Below are positions 34,145-50,425 of a stretch of DNA of 64,000 nt, one piece after another (positions within the stretch are counted from its first letter, which is position 1; the number at the start of each line of letters is the position of its first letter). The stretch covers positions 248,001 to 312,000 of the forward strand of contig NZ_PVBQ01000001.1 of NCBI RefSeq assembly GCF_002980525.1. The letters run 5' to 3'. The notes under the pieces are model-generated. The model worked only from the letters and a program-made list of their open reading frames with translations. It made no database searches and was not told the origin of the DNA. The stretch is from Sphingobacterium haloxyli. GTDB taxonomy: Bacteria > Bacteroidota > Bacteroidia > Sphingobacteriales > Sphingobacteriaceae. A program made the translations under genes and the position numbers.

Positions 34145-36166
34145 TTAATTTTTACGCGGTAGCCAAACGGCCATATCACCGAACGTCCGATTTCCCCACG
34201 CGAAGTAGGGAACAAGACGAATAGCCACCTCCTTTTGATCCTCGGCAGTTACCTTTCGATACAAGGAGTTCCATTGCTCCGTGTTATCGGTATATGCGTT
34301 TCCTTTAAGGAAAACAATAGATTGTCCTAATACCGATTCTTGTACAGGTTCAAAGTTGTCAGAGGCTTTTACTTTCAAATCAAATAGATCAAGATCTGCT
34401 GGGATATCTTCTTTTTCCAGACAGTACACAACTGGACCACGCATTACAGCGATCTCGTTACGTGCTTCCTCGACTAAGGGATTTGCCTCCATAAATGTCA
34501 CTTCCATGGGTAAACGCAACGTGATGCGGTCTCCTTTTTTAAATGATCCCGCTAATTTAGCATATCCTTTTTCTAGCTGAAAGTTTACCTTTTTATTGTT
34601 TCGTATGATTTCTGCGCCTTCGGCCCAGCCGGGTATACGCAACTTCAATGCATAGTTTGCGGGCAACTCCTCAATAACAAATGAAGCATCTCCGTCCCAC
34701 GGGTAATTGGACTCTTGCGTCACTTTAATTTTTTTTCCTTTATATTCCGTATCCAAGACATTTCCCCCAAATAGGTTTACCCACACAGCGTCGTCCGACA
34801 CACTATAGGCATAACTGTTAACCTCCGCAATGGTACGTACCACATTCGGCGGGCAGCAATTGGACAAGGAGATATACGGTACACGCTTTTTTGACCAACG
34901 TTGTTGAAAAGGCAAATTCGATGAATAACTTAATGGATTGGTATACAAAAATTTGTCACCATCTAAACTAATTCCCGACAGTACGCTATTATAAAGCGCC
35001 AATTCAAGTATGTCTATATATTTCGCATCGCCTGTGAAGGTTGCCATACGCCAGTTCCATAGCATATTACCAATATTTGCACAAGTTTCGTTATGTGCCG
35101 TTAAGTTGGGTAGTTGATAGTCTCTTCCAAATGCCTGGTGTATCTTTTGCACATCAGCAGGATCATAGGATGTCCCGTCTGGTGACGTACCGTCATACAA
35201 GGAACCTAGCCCACCAGTAATATACATTTTGTGTTTTACGACATCATCCCAGATAGCAAAAAGCCGGTTGCTTAAGGTCGTGTCTTGTATTTCGGTAACC
35301 AAGTCCGTAACGCCGGCGTAAAGGTAACTCGCTCTTACTGCATGCCCGATTGCCTTATTCTGTTCGCGAAACGGAACGCGATCCTGGTTATCATCTGTAC
35401 CGTCCTCAATTTCTCCTTTAATATCGATCAAGTGTTGTGCTAACTCCAAGTACTTAGGGTTCTTTGTGGTCCGATATAATTCTATCGTACCCATGTAGTG
35501 GGATGGACAAATAGCGTTTCTGGCGAGGGTCGGATTCGATTTTTTATAGAAACCGTACAAATAGTCTGCGGCTTTGACCGCTATATCTAATAGATTTTTG
35601 CTTCCTGTTACCCGGTTATGAATGCATGCGGCAGTCATTAAATGGCCGATATTATATGCTTCAAAACTTAAGCGGTCCTGAAACTCAATGTTCTCACCCG
35701 AATTGCGCTGATCGATTGTCGCCTTTGTATAGATATAACCATCTGCACGTTGGGATTTTGCAATCACAGGGGTTACCTCGTCGATCATCTGGAGGAGTCG
35801 TTCGTCTTTTGTTTGCGCATACAAGGCACATACCGCTTCTAGCGTCTTATAAAAATCGCCATCGTGAAAAGAAGGCCCCTTATGCTCCCCTTCCTCTAAT
35901 CCCGCGGCAATTTCGAAATTTCGGTATGCATGACTGATATCTGCACTCGTATAGACGTCCCACAAATGGGGTACCATACGCTCATAACAAACCGTTGTTC
36001 GTTCTGCCCAGAACCCTTTCGTCCAGGAGACATCGCCCATATCCACCGCCTTTTGCACGGCAAAAGGACTCTCACCCGTATTCGTAATCGCTTTTTCCTG
36101 TGCTTCTATCTGTCCAACAAAAAGCGCAGACACCGCCAATAGCAATATGTTATTTTTTGTCTTCAT
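34145..36166 (-). CDS. GH127-family glycosidase (DUF1680), beta-L-arabinofuranosidase-like (673 aa)
   Basis: Exported (MKTKNNILLLAVSALFVGQIEA). The catalytic zinc-cysteine set of GH127 is visible: NLTAHNETCANIGNMLWNW with Glu about 360 and Cys about 362, and ISLSNCCPPNVVRT with Cys about 437 and 438. In this family one of these Cys is the nucleophile. Known activities are beta-L-arabinofuranosidase and, in rhamnogalacturonan-II loci, aceric-acid hydrolase, so a side-chain role is likely. The gene overlaps the 3' end of GH106 by 17 bp, which indicates co-translation. Confidence 0.9.
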   Translation of the reverse strand: MKTKNNILLLAVSALFVGQIEAQEKAITNTGESPFAVQKAVDMGDVSWTKGFWAERTTVCYERMVPHLWDVYTSADISHAYRNFEIAAGLEEGEHKGPSFHDGDFYKTLEAVCALYAQTKDERLLQMIDEVTPVIAKSQRADGYIYTKATIDQRNSGENIEFQDRLSFEAYNIGHLMTAACIHNRVTGSKNLLDIAVKAADYLYGFYKKSNPTLARNAICPSHYMGTIELYRTTKNPKYLELAQHLIDIKGEIEDGTDDNQDRVPFREQNKAIGHAVRASYLYAGVTDLVTEIQDTTLSNRLFAIWDDVVKHKMYITGGLGSLYDGTSPDGTSYDPADVQKIHQAFGRDYQLPNLTAHNETCANIGNMLWNWRMATFTGDAKYIDILELALYNSVLSGISLDGDKFLYTNPLSYSSNLPFQQRWSKKRVPYISLSNCCPPNVVRTIAEVNSYAYSVSDDAVWVNLFGGNVLDTEYKGKKIKVTQESNYPWDGDASFVIEELPANYALKLRIPGWAEGAEIIRNNKKVNFQLEKGYAKLAGSFKKGDRITLRLPMEVTFMEANPLVEEARNEIAVMRGPVVYCLEKEDIPADLDLFDLKVKASDNFEPVQESVLGQSIVFLKGNAYTDNTEQWNSLYRKVTAEDQKEVAIRLVPYFAWGNRTFGDMAVWLPRKN

Positions 36167-39100
36167 CGTACTTCATTTTTTGGTACCATATCAATTTGAC
36201 ATCACCTTGTAATCCCGATTCCTGCGGATCTTTCAAGAATTTCGGCGTTGCCGTGGTTTTGATTATTTTCTCGTTCGGTTCTTTATGTGTCTCATACCAG
36301 AAACGATTGCCCCAAGTGTTGTATACCTTTATTTCCAGCTGGTTTTCTCCTGACTTTAAATAGTCAGTCACGTCAATCGCTAACGGATATGTCCATATCA
36401 CACCAACTTCTTTTCCATTTAATACAACTTCGGCAAGGCTCTCTACTTTGTCAAGTTTCAACTTAACGCGCTGCCCATTTACCTGTTGAGGTTGGTTGAA
36501 AGTGAGCGAATAGGTCCCTACTCCGGAATGATAACGCACCTCATCTACTTCCGAAATTGTCCAAAAATCAGGCTTTTGCTGTACGACCGGTTCATGCTCT
36601 ACATCGGTCAGTTGCAGATTCCAATTACCCTTTAACGTCTCTGTTTTTATCATCTCCCAATGAGGGATATCGATCTTATTTTCGCTAAAAAGCACGAAGA
36701 ACGACTGAAAAGGCTCGAACGATATCGTCAATTCGGTACGATTATTTCTCTCCGCCGAAGAAATGGGCAATAATCTGTCCTGCAGTACATCGTACAGATA
36801 GGTATACGGTGCCGTCGTTCGGAAGGAGAAATGTGCATCCTGCTGTATACTGTCTTGATTGGCCACGAAATAACTGTCTCCCCCGTCAAAATTTCGGTGA
36901 TTCCAGGAAATGGCAGCATTGCTCTTGTTGTTTACGATCACGTCTTCTTCAATTCCCAATGCAGCGAAGCTCTCCGCATGATAAGTTCCTAAATATACCC
37001 TACCGTTTCCAAACGATTTATGCTGTAAACCATCGGCCGTTTGCATATTGCCAAAAAGGTCATTAACCAGTGCTTGAAAAGCCAGTGAGTCCTGCCTCGT
37101 GCCGATACCATGTAAATCTGTAGGTTTATCATTGAACAAAACAGTTGCTCCCTGCTCCACCAAATCAGCAAACTTCTTCAATGTTGCCAATGAAAAATGA
37201 GTGGGCGTCGGATTCATAAGGTGCTGCCCTGGCACAACCAACAAGCGGTATGCAATATGATCGGCGAATATAACAGCTCCGTTTTCCACTTTCGCTTGAT
37301 GGAGCAAAACATCGGGATTAAAGGAGTCATACGCGTATCCCCGCAACGGGTCAACCCACTCAGCAGGATTATACATATTCGCGCTCGTTGTCACACTAGC
37401 GACTTTCTGTCGCGGCCAGCCTTCATTACGCATCAACGAATCTGTCCGTTCGACACGGGCCTGTCCGATAATACCCGGCAGTGTTTTTGTCAAACGGTCG
37501 GGCAATATAGACCGCCTCGGCATTTCCTCGCCGATAAATACAGCTATATCACGCACCGGTTTTCCGTTTTGCAACAGCTGTTGTGCGCGTATAGCATAAT
37601 CAACCCAAGATTTTCCAGGTTTCCACCAGGTTTGATCACGTTGAAAATAAAGCCCAATTCCATCTAGGGTCATGCCCGGTTTACGATCCATCCAAGGATT
37701 ATGCACGTAAACATGATATACCAAGCTATTGATGCCTAAAGCAAAATTCCTGTCTTGAAGAGACTTCAACAAGCGTGGATGTTCGTCCCACTCCATGCGG
37801 ATCTGTGTGAAAGCTTCCGCCATGATATTGTTCTTTCCGTAGATATGTCCGCCCGAAATAGCATCTAGAATATCGTTGGGCTTATCGTGCGACGGACTTC
37901 TAAACCAAAATTCCCCCATCGGCCGATGGGTAAAACCGAAGTGTGCAAAGCCATCGCTCATCATCACCGGCGCCGTCATTTCAGCGGTGAACTCCACACC
38001 GTATTCGTCTGATTTTTTGCGGAGTGTTTGAAAACCTTTTTCTTGCAATAGTTCCGCGATCGTTTCTCGGAAATCATGCAGAAAAGCTTCTGATTCTTCT
38101 ACACTGTTGACGATATAACCTGCCAAAACCGGTAGATAGGGTAATATTTCATATCCTCTGCGTGCTTTGAATTCTACTGGCATTTGTTTAGTCCAATTTT
38201 GGCTGCCCGATTCCCAAGAATCAATATGATAAACGGTCAGCACATCCTTTGCTAATTCTGGACTCACCATTTCATAAGCTTTTCCAAACCATTGCTCGAA
38301 CTGGAAAGCAACCGTTTCGGCATTCAGTTTATCACACTCCAACCCCTTTCCTGCACCTGCCGTCTCATTTTTATGTCCTGTGGTCGTATGTCCAATCCGC
38401 AGGATTTTCCAGTTGCCTTTCGGCAATTCTGTCGCAAGCTCCTCTCCATGGATAGACGTTGGATTCAATGCAATCGCTCGCTTGCTGTCTATAACATACG
38501 CAGAATTAACGTCTTCTTCGTCGGTAGGCAGTGAAACCCGCCAAATTTCCCCTGTCTTACCCTCATATTGATGTACACGCGGTTCTTCAAATAAAGTAAT
38601 CCCCAAAAGATTAATCGAAGGTTTCCATTTCGCCGCGTCCAGGTCTTCGGCTCCCGGTTCAAAATTGGCCGGGTCGAACACAAACCGAAAATATTTTGCT
38701 TCGGTATACGGAATGGTATGTGTGACGCCGTTGTCCCAATCTAACCAACCTGTCCGCGGAGAATTTAGCTGCGTCAATTCGTCGAAGTTGACGCCGTCGT
38801 TACTTACCAATATCTTCAATCTATTCGCTCCATAATTATTCGCTCGACGCTCCACTTTCAACGCATTACAAGGGAAAGGTTGCTCAAACGCATATTGGAT
38901 CCATCCGGGTTGGGATGTTGCAAAACGTTTATCATTACCCTTTTGTGCCAAATGCTGTAAATCTTCTTCATAGCTACTGGTAACCTTAGGGGATTCTTCA
39001 TCACTACGTTTATGTTTTTTCGCTACCGGGATAGCAAAAAGCTGGATATCTTCATAATAATTGTATAGTTTTTCAGGTTGCGGCAACCGAATACTGACTT

Positions 39101-39563
39101 TACCTCGACGATTGACGGTTATTGTCGTATCGGCATAAACCACTTTTTGCATCGATTTTTCCGGTGTAATCCACGGCCCACCAGCGGTAGCGAATCCATC
39201 GTTGGGGAACATAGCGATCTGTATACCATATTTCTTAGCCTCCGCTACCAAGTGTCGGAACATCTCCCACCATTCCGGTGTTAATGTTTCTGCTGCTGGC
39301 TCAAACAAGGGCGGATCTGTCTTCGCTTTGATAGGTGTAAAATAGGCTCCGGCGATATTATTTTCCGCCATCGCTTTTAAGTCGGCCGTAATCCCCTCTT
39401 TTGAATAACTGGCATGCATAAAATACCATACAACCCATGGTTTCGCTTTTTCATAAGAATCTGCTGCAAACGGAACAATGTTGGACGGGATGCCTTTTAT
39501 TTGGGCATGCCCTGCAAGCCAGCTACATAATATACCTATACTAATATAAAACCTTAATTTCAT
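36150..39563 (-). CDS. GH106-family alpha-L-rhamnosidase, large form (1137 aa)
   Basis: Signal peptide MKLRFYISIGILCSWLAGHA. KPWVVWYFMHASYSKEGITA and GAYFTPIKAKTDPPLFEP open the catalytic region. AEMTAPVMMSDGFAHFGFTH and AEAFTQIRMEWDEHPRLLKS are in the area where GH106 carries its acidic residues. A discoidin-like insertion is present (about 225-330, WIQYAFEQPFPCNALKVERR), and the end is the usual galactose-binding-like domain (VVLNGKEVGVIWTYPLAIDV). It is 224 residues longer than the other GH106, mainly because of the insertion. Operon position between GH2 and GH127 suggests attack on a complex side chain. Confidence 0.87.
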   Translation of the reverse strand: MKLRFYISIGILCSWLAGHAQIKGIPSNIVPFAADSYEKAKPWVVWYFMHASYSKEGITADLKAMAENNIAGAYFTPIKAKTDPPLFEPAAETLTPEWWEMFRHLVAEAKKYGIQIAMFPNDGFATAGGPWITPEKSMQKVVYADTTITVNRRGKVSIRLPQPEKLYNYYEDIQLFAIPVAKKHKRSDEESPKVTSSYEEDLQHLAQKGNDKRFATSQPGWIQYAFEQPFPCNALKVERRANNYGANRLKILVSNDGVNFDELTQLNSPRTGWLDWDNGVTHTIPYTEAKYFRFVFDPANFEPGAEDLDAAKWKPSINLLGITLFEEPRVHQYEGKTGEIWRVSLPTDEEDVNSAYVIDSKRAIALNPTSIHGEELATELPKGNWKILRIGHTTTGHKNETAGAGKGLECDKLNAETVAFQFEQWFGKAYEMVSPELAKDVLTVYHIDSWESGSQNWTKQMPVEFKARRGYEILPYLPVLAGYIVNSVEESEAFLHDFRETIAELLQEKGFQTLRKKSDEYGVEFTAEMTAPVMMSDGFAHFGFTHRPMGEFWFRSPSHDKPNDILDAISGGHIYGKNNIMAEAFTQIRMEWDEHPRLLKSLQDRNFALGINSLVYHVYVHNPWMDRKPGMTLDGIGLYFQRDQTWWKPGKSWVDYAIRAQQLLQNGKPVRDIAVFIGEEMPRRSILPDRLTKTLPGIIGQARVERTDSLMRNEGWPRQKVASVTTSANMYNPAEWVDPLRGYAYDSFNPDVLLHQAKVENGAVIFADHIAYRLLVVPGQHLMNPTPTHFSLATLKKFADLVEQGATVLFNDKPTDLHGIGTRQDSLAFQALVNDLFGNMQTADGLQHKSFGNGRVYLGTYHAESFAALGIEEDVIVNNKSNAAISWNHRNFDGGDSYFVANQDSIQQDAHFSFRTTAPYTYLYDVLQDRLLPISSAERNNRTELTISFEPFQSFFVLFSENKIDIPHWEMIKTETLKGNWNLQLTDVEHEPVVQQKPDFWTISEVDEVRYHSGVGTYSLTFNQPQQVNGQRVKLKLDKVESLAEVVLNGKEVGVIWTYPLAIDVTDYLKSGENQLEIKVYNTWGNRFWYETHKEPNEKIIKTTATPKFLKDPQESGLQGDVKLIWYQKMKYDEDKK

Positions 39564-39587
39564 GTTTTCTTTTTAAATCTCCCGTCT

Positions 39588-45042
<5,455 letters not shown>

Positions 45043-45059
45043 CCGTACATAATTATAGT

Positions 45060-45078
45060 TGCCTGCATATCGCAGGCA
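45060..45078 (-). other. Leader hairpin upstream of GH78
   Basis: TGCCTGC and GCAGGCA form a perfect 7-bp stem around a 5-nt loop, 17 bp before the GH78 start. Without a T-run, a role as transcript-processing site or translation control is possible. It contains GCAGGCAA but does not match the CAGGAY operator family. Confidence 0.4.
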
Positions 45079-45197
45079 GACACTCCATTAAACTTAAAAG
45101 GGTTCGAGTTAAAAAACACCAATTACAAACATACTTTAAAAGTAAGTGGCGACTTTATGATATTTTCTCCAGCTATTATATTATGTTGCCCACCCCG

Positions 45198-46487
45198 CTA
45201 TAGACGCACAGGTTTATATCCTTTTTGTGCAAACCATAGAATAATGAGGTAGCAGACGAAAGGTACAACATACCCAAATTGCGTATTGTCACCAGCGATA
45301 TCAATAATGCCTCCTGTAATGTAAGGAAAGATCGCTCCTCCGACAATCGCCATTATCAACCAAGAGGAAGCCTGCTTGGTATCTTTACCTAATCCTACAA
45401 TTCCTAGCGAAAAAATAGTAGGAAACATGATAGACATAAAGAATCCTAAGCCTCCCAGTGCATATAGCACAACCATACCAGAGCCCAAAACCGCGACCCC
45501 AGCCAATACGGCACATACGAAGGCGTACAATGCTAACAAGCGATTCGCCGTCGTATAACGCAGCAGGAATGTCCCTACGAATCTTCCCGCCATAAAGAGC
45601 AATCCGTATACACCTAGATAATAGCCTGCAGTTTTCTCATCGACGCCTGCGCCTTGTTGCGCCATACGAATAAAAAAACTGGTCACACAAACTTGCGCAC
45701 CAACATAAAAAAATTGCGCGATGACCGCAAAAGCCAAATGTTTATGCCTCAATACAGAGAAAAGACCGATTTTAGTTACTTCTTCGGAATTTGTTTCTTC
45801 CTCCTTAATCTCCGGCAGTTTCACAAAAATAAACACCACCGCTACAAGTAACAGAATCAGTCCTAATACCAGATAAGGTGCTTTCACGGTGGATGCCTCC
45901 TCCATAAGATATGCCGTCCGCTCCACCTCAGCCATGGCGTTCAGTTCTGACTCGGAAAAGCTTTTGCCGGACAGAATAAATGTCGTTCCAAGGATCGGAG
46001 CAACCATTGCCGCCAGTCCATTAAATGACGCTGCAAGGTTAAGCCGATGTGTCGCCGCTTCCGGTTTCCCCAAGATGGCGGCATAAGGATTAGCCGCAGT
46101 CTCCAGCACCGCCAGACCACATCCGATGATAAACAGTGCCAACAGAAATAGCTCGTACATGCGGTGGTCTGCTGCAGGTATAAATAAGAATGCTCCTATA
46201 GAAAAAGCAATCAACCCTAAGATGATAGACAATTTATATCCCCACCGTCGAAGCAGATACCCAGCTGGCAATGCCATGATAAAATAGGCTAGAAAAATAG
46301 AAGTATCTACTAATGCAGATTGACTATTGTCCAACTGACAGGCTTTTTTCAAATGCGGGATCAACACGCCATTTAAATTATGCGCCATCCCCCATAAAAA
46401 AAACAAACTGACAATCAGAATAAAAGGGAACAGATAGCCTTTAGATCCGTTGGCTAACGTTATATTTTTTTTTGTACCGAGTTCCAT
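45198..46487 (-). CDS. FucP-type sugar/proton symporter (MFS), 429 aa
   Basis: A twelve-helix major-facilitator protein. FFLWGMAHNLNGVLIPHLKK, SALVDTSIFLAYFIMALPAG and GLAVLETAANPYAAILG are the classic signature of the fucose/glucose-galactose permease family. Position at the end of the SusCD-CoA-transferase operon, 12 bp after the MaoC gene, suggests it carries the substrate of that pathway, or a deoxy-sugar released by GH78 and GH106. Substrate cannot be set from sequence. It is separate from rhaT, so the locus has at least two inner-membrane importers of sugar type plus an SSS symporter. Confidence 0.88.
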   Translation of the reverse strand: MELGTKKNITLANGSKGYLFPFILIVSLFFLWGMAHNLNGVLIPHLKKACQLDNSQSALVDTSIFLAYFIMALPAGYLLRRWGYKLSIILGLIAFSIGAFLFIPAADHRMYELFLLALFIIGCGLAVLETAANPYAAILGKPEAATHRLNLAASFNGLAAMVAPILGTTFILSGKSFSESELNAMAEVERTAYLMEEASTVKAPYLVLGLILLLVAVVFIFVKLPEIKEEETNSEEVTKIGLFSVLRHKHLAFAVIAQFFYVGAQVCVTSFFIRMAQQGAGVDEKTAGYYLGVYGLLFMAGRFVGTFLLRYTTANRLLALYAFVCAVLAGVAVLGSGMVVLYALGGLGFFMSIMFPTIFSLGIVGLGKDTKQASSWLIMAIVGGAIFPYITGGIIDIAGDNTQFGYVVPFVCYLIILWFAQKGYKPVRL

Positions 46488-46499
46488 GAAGTGAATAAG

Positions 46500-46952
46500 T
46501 TAGGTAGTGGTTTCTTTACGTTTAGCAAGTAAAATATGGTCTGCTACCAAAACCACTTCACCGTGTTGGTTGATGATCTCTACATGCTCTACGACCGTTC
46601 CAAATTCCGGCTTTTTGGCATCGGATTTTTCGGAAATCGTTACTTCTGCATGTATTGTATCGCCAATAAAGACAGGTTTCACAAAACGTAGGCGGTCGTA
46701 CCCCTTGGAAAACGCCTCCGGGTTAATAACGGAAGCCGTAAGACCGATTCCGATAGCGAAAATCATGGTGCCATGAGCAATGCGCTGGCCGAACGGCTGT
46801 GTCTTGCACCACTCGGCATCCATATGGTGCGGAAAGAAATCTCCGGTGTGTCCGGCATGTACGACAAAATCCGTTTCTGTGATCGTACGACCCAATGTCG
46901 TTCGTTTATCTTCTAATGTATAATCTTCGAAAAAAATAGATTCAAAATGCAT
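46500..46952 (-). CDS. MaoC-family (R)-specific hydratase, single hot-dog domain (150 aa)
   Basis: A short hot-dog protein. [17 protein letters not shown] matches the hydratase-2 motif G-D-x-N-P-x-H with Asp about 38 and His about 43 (Phe replaces the Asn), followed by [12 protein letters not shown]. Members hydrate or dehydrate acyl-CoA esters. Two CaiB/BaiF CoA-transferases lie in the same operon, so a CoA-thioester intermediate is plausible. There is no beta-oxidation dehydrogenase or thiolase nearby, making a fatty-acid role unlikely. Related hydratases act on mesaconyl-CoA-type compounds, but assignment here is inference only. Confidence 0.87.
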   Translation of the reverse strand: MHFESIFFEDYTLEDKRTTLGRTITETDFVVHAGHTGDFFPHHMDAEWCKTQPFGQRIAHGTMIFAIGIGLTASVINPEAFSKGYDRLRFVKPVFIGDTIHAEVTISEKSDAKKPEFGTVVEHVEIINQHGEVVLVADHILLAKRKETTT

Positions 46953-46985
46953 ATCTTAAGAAATGAGTGATGAGTTATGAGTTAT

Positions 46986-48074
46986 TTATCCTTGTTTCCT
47001 GTAATCGATGGGTTGTCCTCCGGCTTCGCTACTCTGATAAGCTGCTTCAACCACGCCCATGGTGTCGATAACATCCTCCACAGCGGCAGGCAAAATATCT
47101 ATCTCGCCCAGCTTATACCGCATGAGGCTGCCCATACTGCCGATGAACGCATCGGGGAACCAGGTGCCTTCAATTGGGTATTTAACCCACTCTGGCGTGC
47201 GGCCATCTTCCGGTTTAATACAGTATTCAAATACATCGGGCACGCCATGTGGGTAATCCTGTAACAATCCCATGGTCGCCTTTATTGCGCCTTTGGTTCC
47301 TTCCCATTTAATATAGCTTTCCTGATGCCTCGGGCCAAAATCGTGGTCATGATTCGTGTTCACAACCGCATGTAACGTATCGCCATAATCAAATAAGAGT
47401 GTCGTCCTACTCGATGACAAGTCCTTCGTCGGATGTTTCAATGTTTTGGCATATACTGATTGTGGGTTTCCCAAAAACGAGCGGATCAAATCAATATAAT
47501 GTACACTATGATAAAGGATCTCCAAGCGAGGATGTACCATCACATGGGGAAACAGCTGCCAAGGCGTATGCACGTTCACACGCACTTCCATATCATAAAG
47601 CTCACCCATATGCCCCTGTTCGATTAGCCAACGCGCTGCGTTCACAAAAGGTGCCTGCCTAAGCTGGCAATTGATCGCTGCGACTAAACCCTTACGTTGG
47701 CAAACTTCCAAAATGGCTTTACTTTCGGGATAATAATCCCCCATGGGCTTCTGAATCAATACCGCAGCGCCATCAGGCAACGCTTCCAATGTTTCGATGA
47801 ACTTATTGGGCATAATGGTGATATCGTATATCGTTTCTGCAGGCGCGTTCAACACCGCATCCTCAACCGTATCGTACACATGAGGGATATCAAACTCCTG
47901 AGCCAGCATTTCTGCTTTGGACTTCGTACGGTTCACAATGCCATGTACGTTAAAGCCCGCCTTGCGGTATGCCGGCAGGTGTGCATCTTTCACAATGCCC
48001 CCCGCGCCAATGATAACGATGGGCAAAGAGGTTTTGGGCAATATGGTTTTATATTGAATGTCTATCATATCCAT
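46986..48074 (-). CDS. Gfo/Idh/MocA-family oxidoreductase (362 aa)
   Basis: The Rossmann start is PIVIIGAGGIVKDAHLPAYR (about 18-37). The family Lys is in LIQKPMGDYY, where Gln replaces the more usual Glu of EKP, and ILYHSVHYIDLIRSFLG carries the conserved His region. It is cytoplasmic and probably NAD(P)-dependent on a polyol, sugar or sugar acid. It overlaps the upstream solute-binding-fold gene by 10 bp and precedes MaoC by 33 bp, so it belongs to the CoA-transferase cassette. A second family member at 61684-62757 is only distantly similar. Confidence 0.88.
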   Translation of the reverse strand: MDMIDIQYKTILPKTSLPIVIIGAGGIVKDAHLPAYRKAGFNVHGIVNRTKSKAEMLAQEFDIPHVYDTVEDAVLNAPAETIYDITIMPNKFIETLEALPDGAAVLIQKPMGDYYPESKAILEVCQRKGLVAAINCQLRQAPFVNAARWLIEQGHMGELYDMEVRVNVHTPWQLFPHVMVHPRLEILYHSVHYIDLIRSFLGNPQSVYAKTLKHPTKDLSSSRTTLLFDYGDTLHAVVNTNHDHDFGPRHQESYIKWEGTKGAIKATMGLLQDYPHGVPDVFEYCIKPEDGRTPEWVKYPIEGTWFPDAFIGSMGSLMRYKLGEIDILPAAVEDVIDTMGVVEAAYQSSEAGGQPIDYRKQG

Positions 48075-49288
48075 GCATTTATTTTTTGTTGCGCCTTTGC
48101 AAGCAGCGATAAACTATCTTCTTCCGTTTTAATCGCTGTCGAGACCGCTTCATCTATAATATGGGCAATTTGCGTCCAATTAGCTAACCTGGGGAGTGTA
48201 CGAGCTGTTTCATGCAGTTCGCCAAGCTTACTATAAAATGGTATAGAGGCATTAATGTCTGCGTCGTGCCAAGTCGAATACCGACACCCTACCCCGCCTT
48301 CTAATGTCAGCCTTTTATCGTTTATCTTGTTCACGGCGAAACGGATAAAATCGTAAGCCAATGCTTTATGGCGGCTACCTTCCGGGATAGCGTATAACCA
48401 GTACACGTTCAGTGAGGGAGAGAACTCCTCCTTGGATGACGGGATTGCCGCAATATCCACTTTTCCCTGTACAGCAGAAGCATCGTCGATTTGTGCCCAA
48501 GAGGCGAATCCAAACCAATTGACCATCATCGCCACCTCGCCACGGGCAAACGCCGCACCGGCCTGAACGGACTCATAGGCGGTCGATTTTGGATGTAAGC
48601 CCGTAGGCTCTTGAAACAAACGCCGATAAAAATCCAAGGCCTCTACAGCAAGTGGCTGATCGAGCTGGACTGGACACCCATCTTGGGATAGGTCCCCTCC
48701 CCGGGACCAAAGCTGAATGCAGAAATCAAACACGGCGTTGTGTCCATCGGGGTAGCCGGCAAACACCGTGCCGTACAAATTATCATCCGGTCGGGTAAAA
48801 AATGCAGCAATGTCCAAAAAGTCGTCCCAAGTTTTCGGTGGTGCCAGGACCTTACCATAACGCTCTCTAAAGCGCGTCTGCTCGTCTTTATCTTCGAACA
48901 AATCTTTCCGCACCACCAAACATTCTGGCCCGTCGTGAAAAGGGAGTCCATAGGTACGTCCATCAAAAAGTTGCAAATTTCTCAAGCTGTCCGGCCAAGC
49001 GTCTACAGCATTTTCAGGTGGATTTCGGGCGAGCAAATCATCCAGCGCAAACAAGCCCTTCGTTTCATAAGCGCGTGTCATCCAATCAGTATTAATATGC
49101 ACAATATCCCAATCACCGTTATAAAGCCCTTTATTGTCAAAAAAAGCCTCCGTCAACTCTTCCAAATCCAGCGGCACAAATTCTATCGCCATCTCCGAAG
49201 GATACTGAGTTTGATAGGCTGTCCAACATTGTTCCATCGCCCGCTCAAAAGGGTCAAATTTTCGAACGGCAAAACGTAACTTAGCCAT
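48065..49288 (-). CDS. Solute-binding-fold protein (ABC family 1 type) without signal peptide (407 aa)
   Basis: The sequence follows the maltose-binding-protein-like fold: [19 protein letters not shown] as first strand and helix, [26 protein letters not shown]-like [32 protein letters not shown], and [17 protein letters not shown]. It begins with the mature fold at residue 3. I see no signal peptide, lipobox or transmembrane segment, and there is no ABC permease or ATPase in the window. It overlaps the CoA-transferase upstream by 8 bp and the oxidoreductase downstream by 10 bp. A cytoplasmic ligand-binding role is inferred; conventional ABC import looks unlikely. Confidence 0.82.
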   Translation of the reverse strand: MAKLRFAVRKFDPFERAMEQCWTAYQTQYPSEMAIEFVPLDLEELTEAFFDNKGLYNGDWDIVHINTDWMTRAYETKGLFALDDLLARNPPENAVDAWPDSLRNLQLFDGRTYGLPFHDGPECLVVRKDLFEDKDEQTRFRERYGKVLAPPKTWDDFLDIAAFFTRPDDNLYGTVFAGYPDGHNAVFDFCIQLWSRGGDLSQDGCPVQLDQPLAVEALDFYRRLFQEPTGLHPKSTAYESVQAGAAFARGEVAMMVNWFGFASWAQIDDASAVQGKVDIAAIPSSKEEFSPSLNVYWLYAIPEGSRHKALAYDFIRFAVNKINDKRLTLEGGVGCRYSTWHDADINASIPFYSKLGELHETARTLPRLANWTQIAHIIDEAVSTAIKTEEDSLSLLAKAQQKINAWI

Positions 49289-50423
49289 ATAACTCCTCCA
49301 ATATTTTTTTCGTATGCTCTCCTAATTTCGGTGAGCCTTTTGTAGATGTTAATAATTCCCCGTCTATGCGGATAGGACAGCGTGTAGTTTCGTAGCGGAA
49401 GTCATCTCCCATGGACACTTCCTGCATCATATTTAATACCTTAAAACCATCGTGCTCCGTGAGGCGACGCCAGTCTAACACATCAGCGCACCATATATCG
49501 GCTGCTTCGAGAATCGCCAACCAGTGCGCCGTTGACCTAGCGGCCAGGTGTTTCGCTAAAATGGCTTTAATGGTATCTCGCTCTAGGAACGCCTGTTCGC
49601 CATCCGTAAAAAATTCCAGTTCGGCACAATCCAACAACTTCCCCAAGAAGGGGATCGACCCCATTGCCAAAGCCAAAAAGCCATCGTCTGTACGATACAC
49701 ACCGTAGGGTGCCGCCAAATAAGCATGCGCGTTGTTCACTGCACTCCGCTGCGGCAATAACTTTCCGTCTCTAAAATAGGTGGTTACTGTTTCGAACTGT
49801 ATATCTACAGCCGAATCAAGCATGCTTACGTGTACGTGCGCGCCAATCTCTTGTACAGCACGACGGTATAAACAAGCTAGTATTCCACTACAAAGATTTG
49901 ATCCAGCAAACATGTCTACAATAGAAAGTCCCATCGGGACCGGTCCATTCTGGGCATTCCCATTAAGCCATGTCATCCCCGTAAGGGATTGTAACAGCAA
50001 ATCCTGTCCCGGTTTCGTCACCCAAGGCCCTGTTTTTCCGTAACCTGAAATCTCACCGTAAATAACCGTCGGATTGATTTCACGAACTGCTGCATAATCG
50101 AAGCCTAGACGCTCCATTACCCCCGGACGAAAATTATGCATTACCACGTCTGCTCTGCTCAACAAGTCCCATATCACCTGTCTATCAGCATCCTTTTTGA
50201 TATCCAACACCACACTTTCCTTATTTCGGTTGATCGCATGAAAGACGGTGGACGTACCATTTAAAACGGTATCCGAAGTATACAACTGTCGGCAGATATC
50301 GCCCGTCTCGGGCTTTTCTATTTTGATTACCCGCGCCCCAAGATCGGCTAAGCGAAGACTGGCTAACGGTCCTGAAAGAAATTGGCTAAAATCTATAACG
50401 GTATAACCTGCTAATGGTAACAT
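49281..50423 (-). CDS. CaiB/BaiF class III CoA-transferase, copy 1 (380 aa)
   Basis: Transfers CoA between carboxylic acids. The family opening is [20 protein letters not shown] and [14 protein letters not shown], then [13 protein letters not shown] and [29 protein letters not shown] puts the catalytic Asp at about 170, matching the position in formyl-CoA transferase. [22 protein letters not shown] is the usual C-terminal-domain start. It starts 2 bp after the other CoA-transferase, to which it is clearly paralogous, and overlaps the downstream solute-binding-fold gene by 8 bp. The two may form a heteromer, as succinyl-CoA:malate CoA-transferase does. Substrate unknown. Confidence 0.92.
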   Translation of the reverse strand: MLPLAGYTVIDFSQFLSGPLASLRLADLGARVIKIEKPETGDICRQLYTSDTVLNGTSTVFHAINRNKESVVLDIKKDADRQVIWDLLSRADVVMHNFRPGVMERLGFDYAAVREINPTVIYGEISGYGKTGPWVTKPGQDLLLQSLTGMTWLNGNAQNGPVPMGLSIVDMFAGSNLCSGILACLYRRAVQEIGAHVHVSMLDSAVDIQFETVTTYFRDGKLLPQRSAVNNAHAYLAAPYGVYRTDDGFLALAMGSIPFLGKLLDCAELEFFTDGEQAFLERDTIKAILAKHLAARSTAHWLAILEAADIWCADVLDWRRLTEHDGFKVLNMMQEVSMGDDFRYETTRCPIRIDGELLTSTKGSPKLGEHTKKILEELYG

Positions 50424-50425
50424 AT

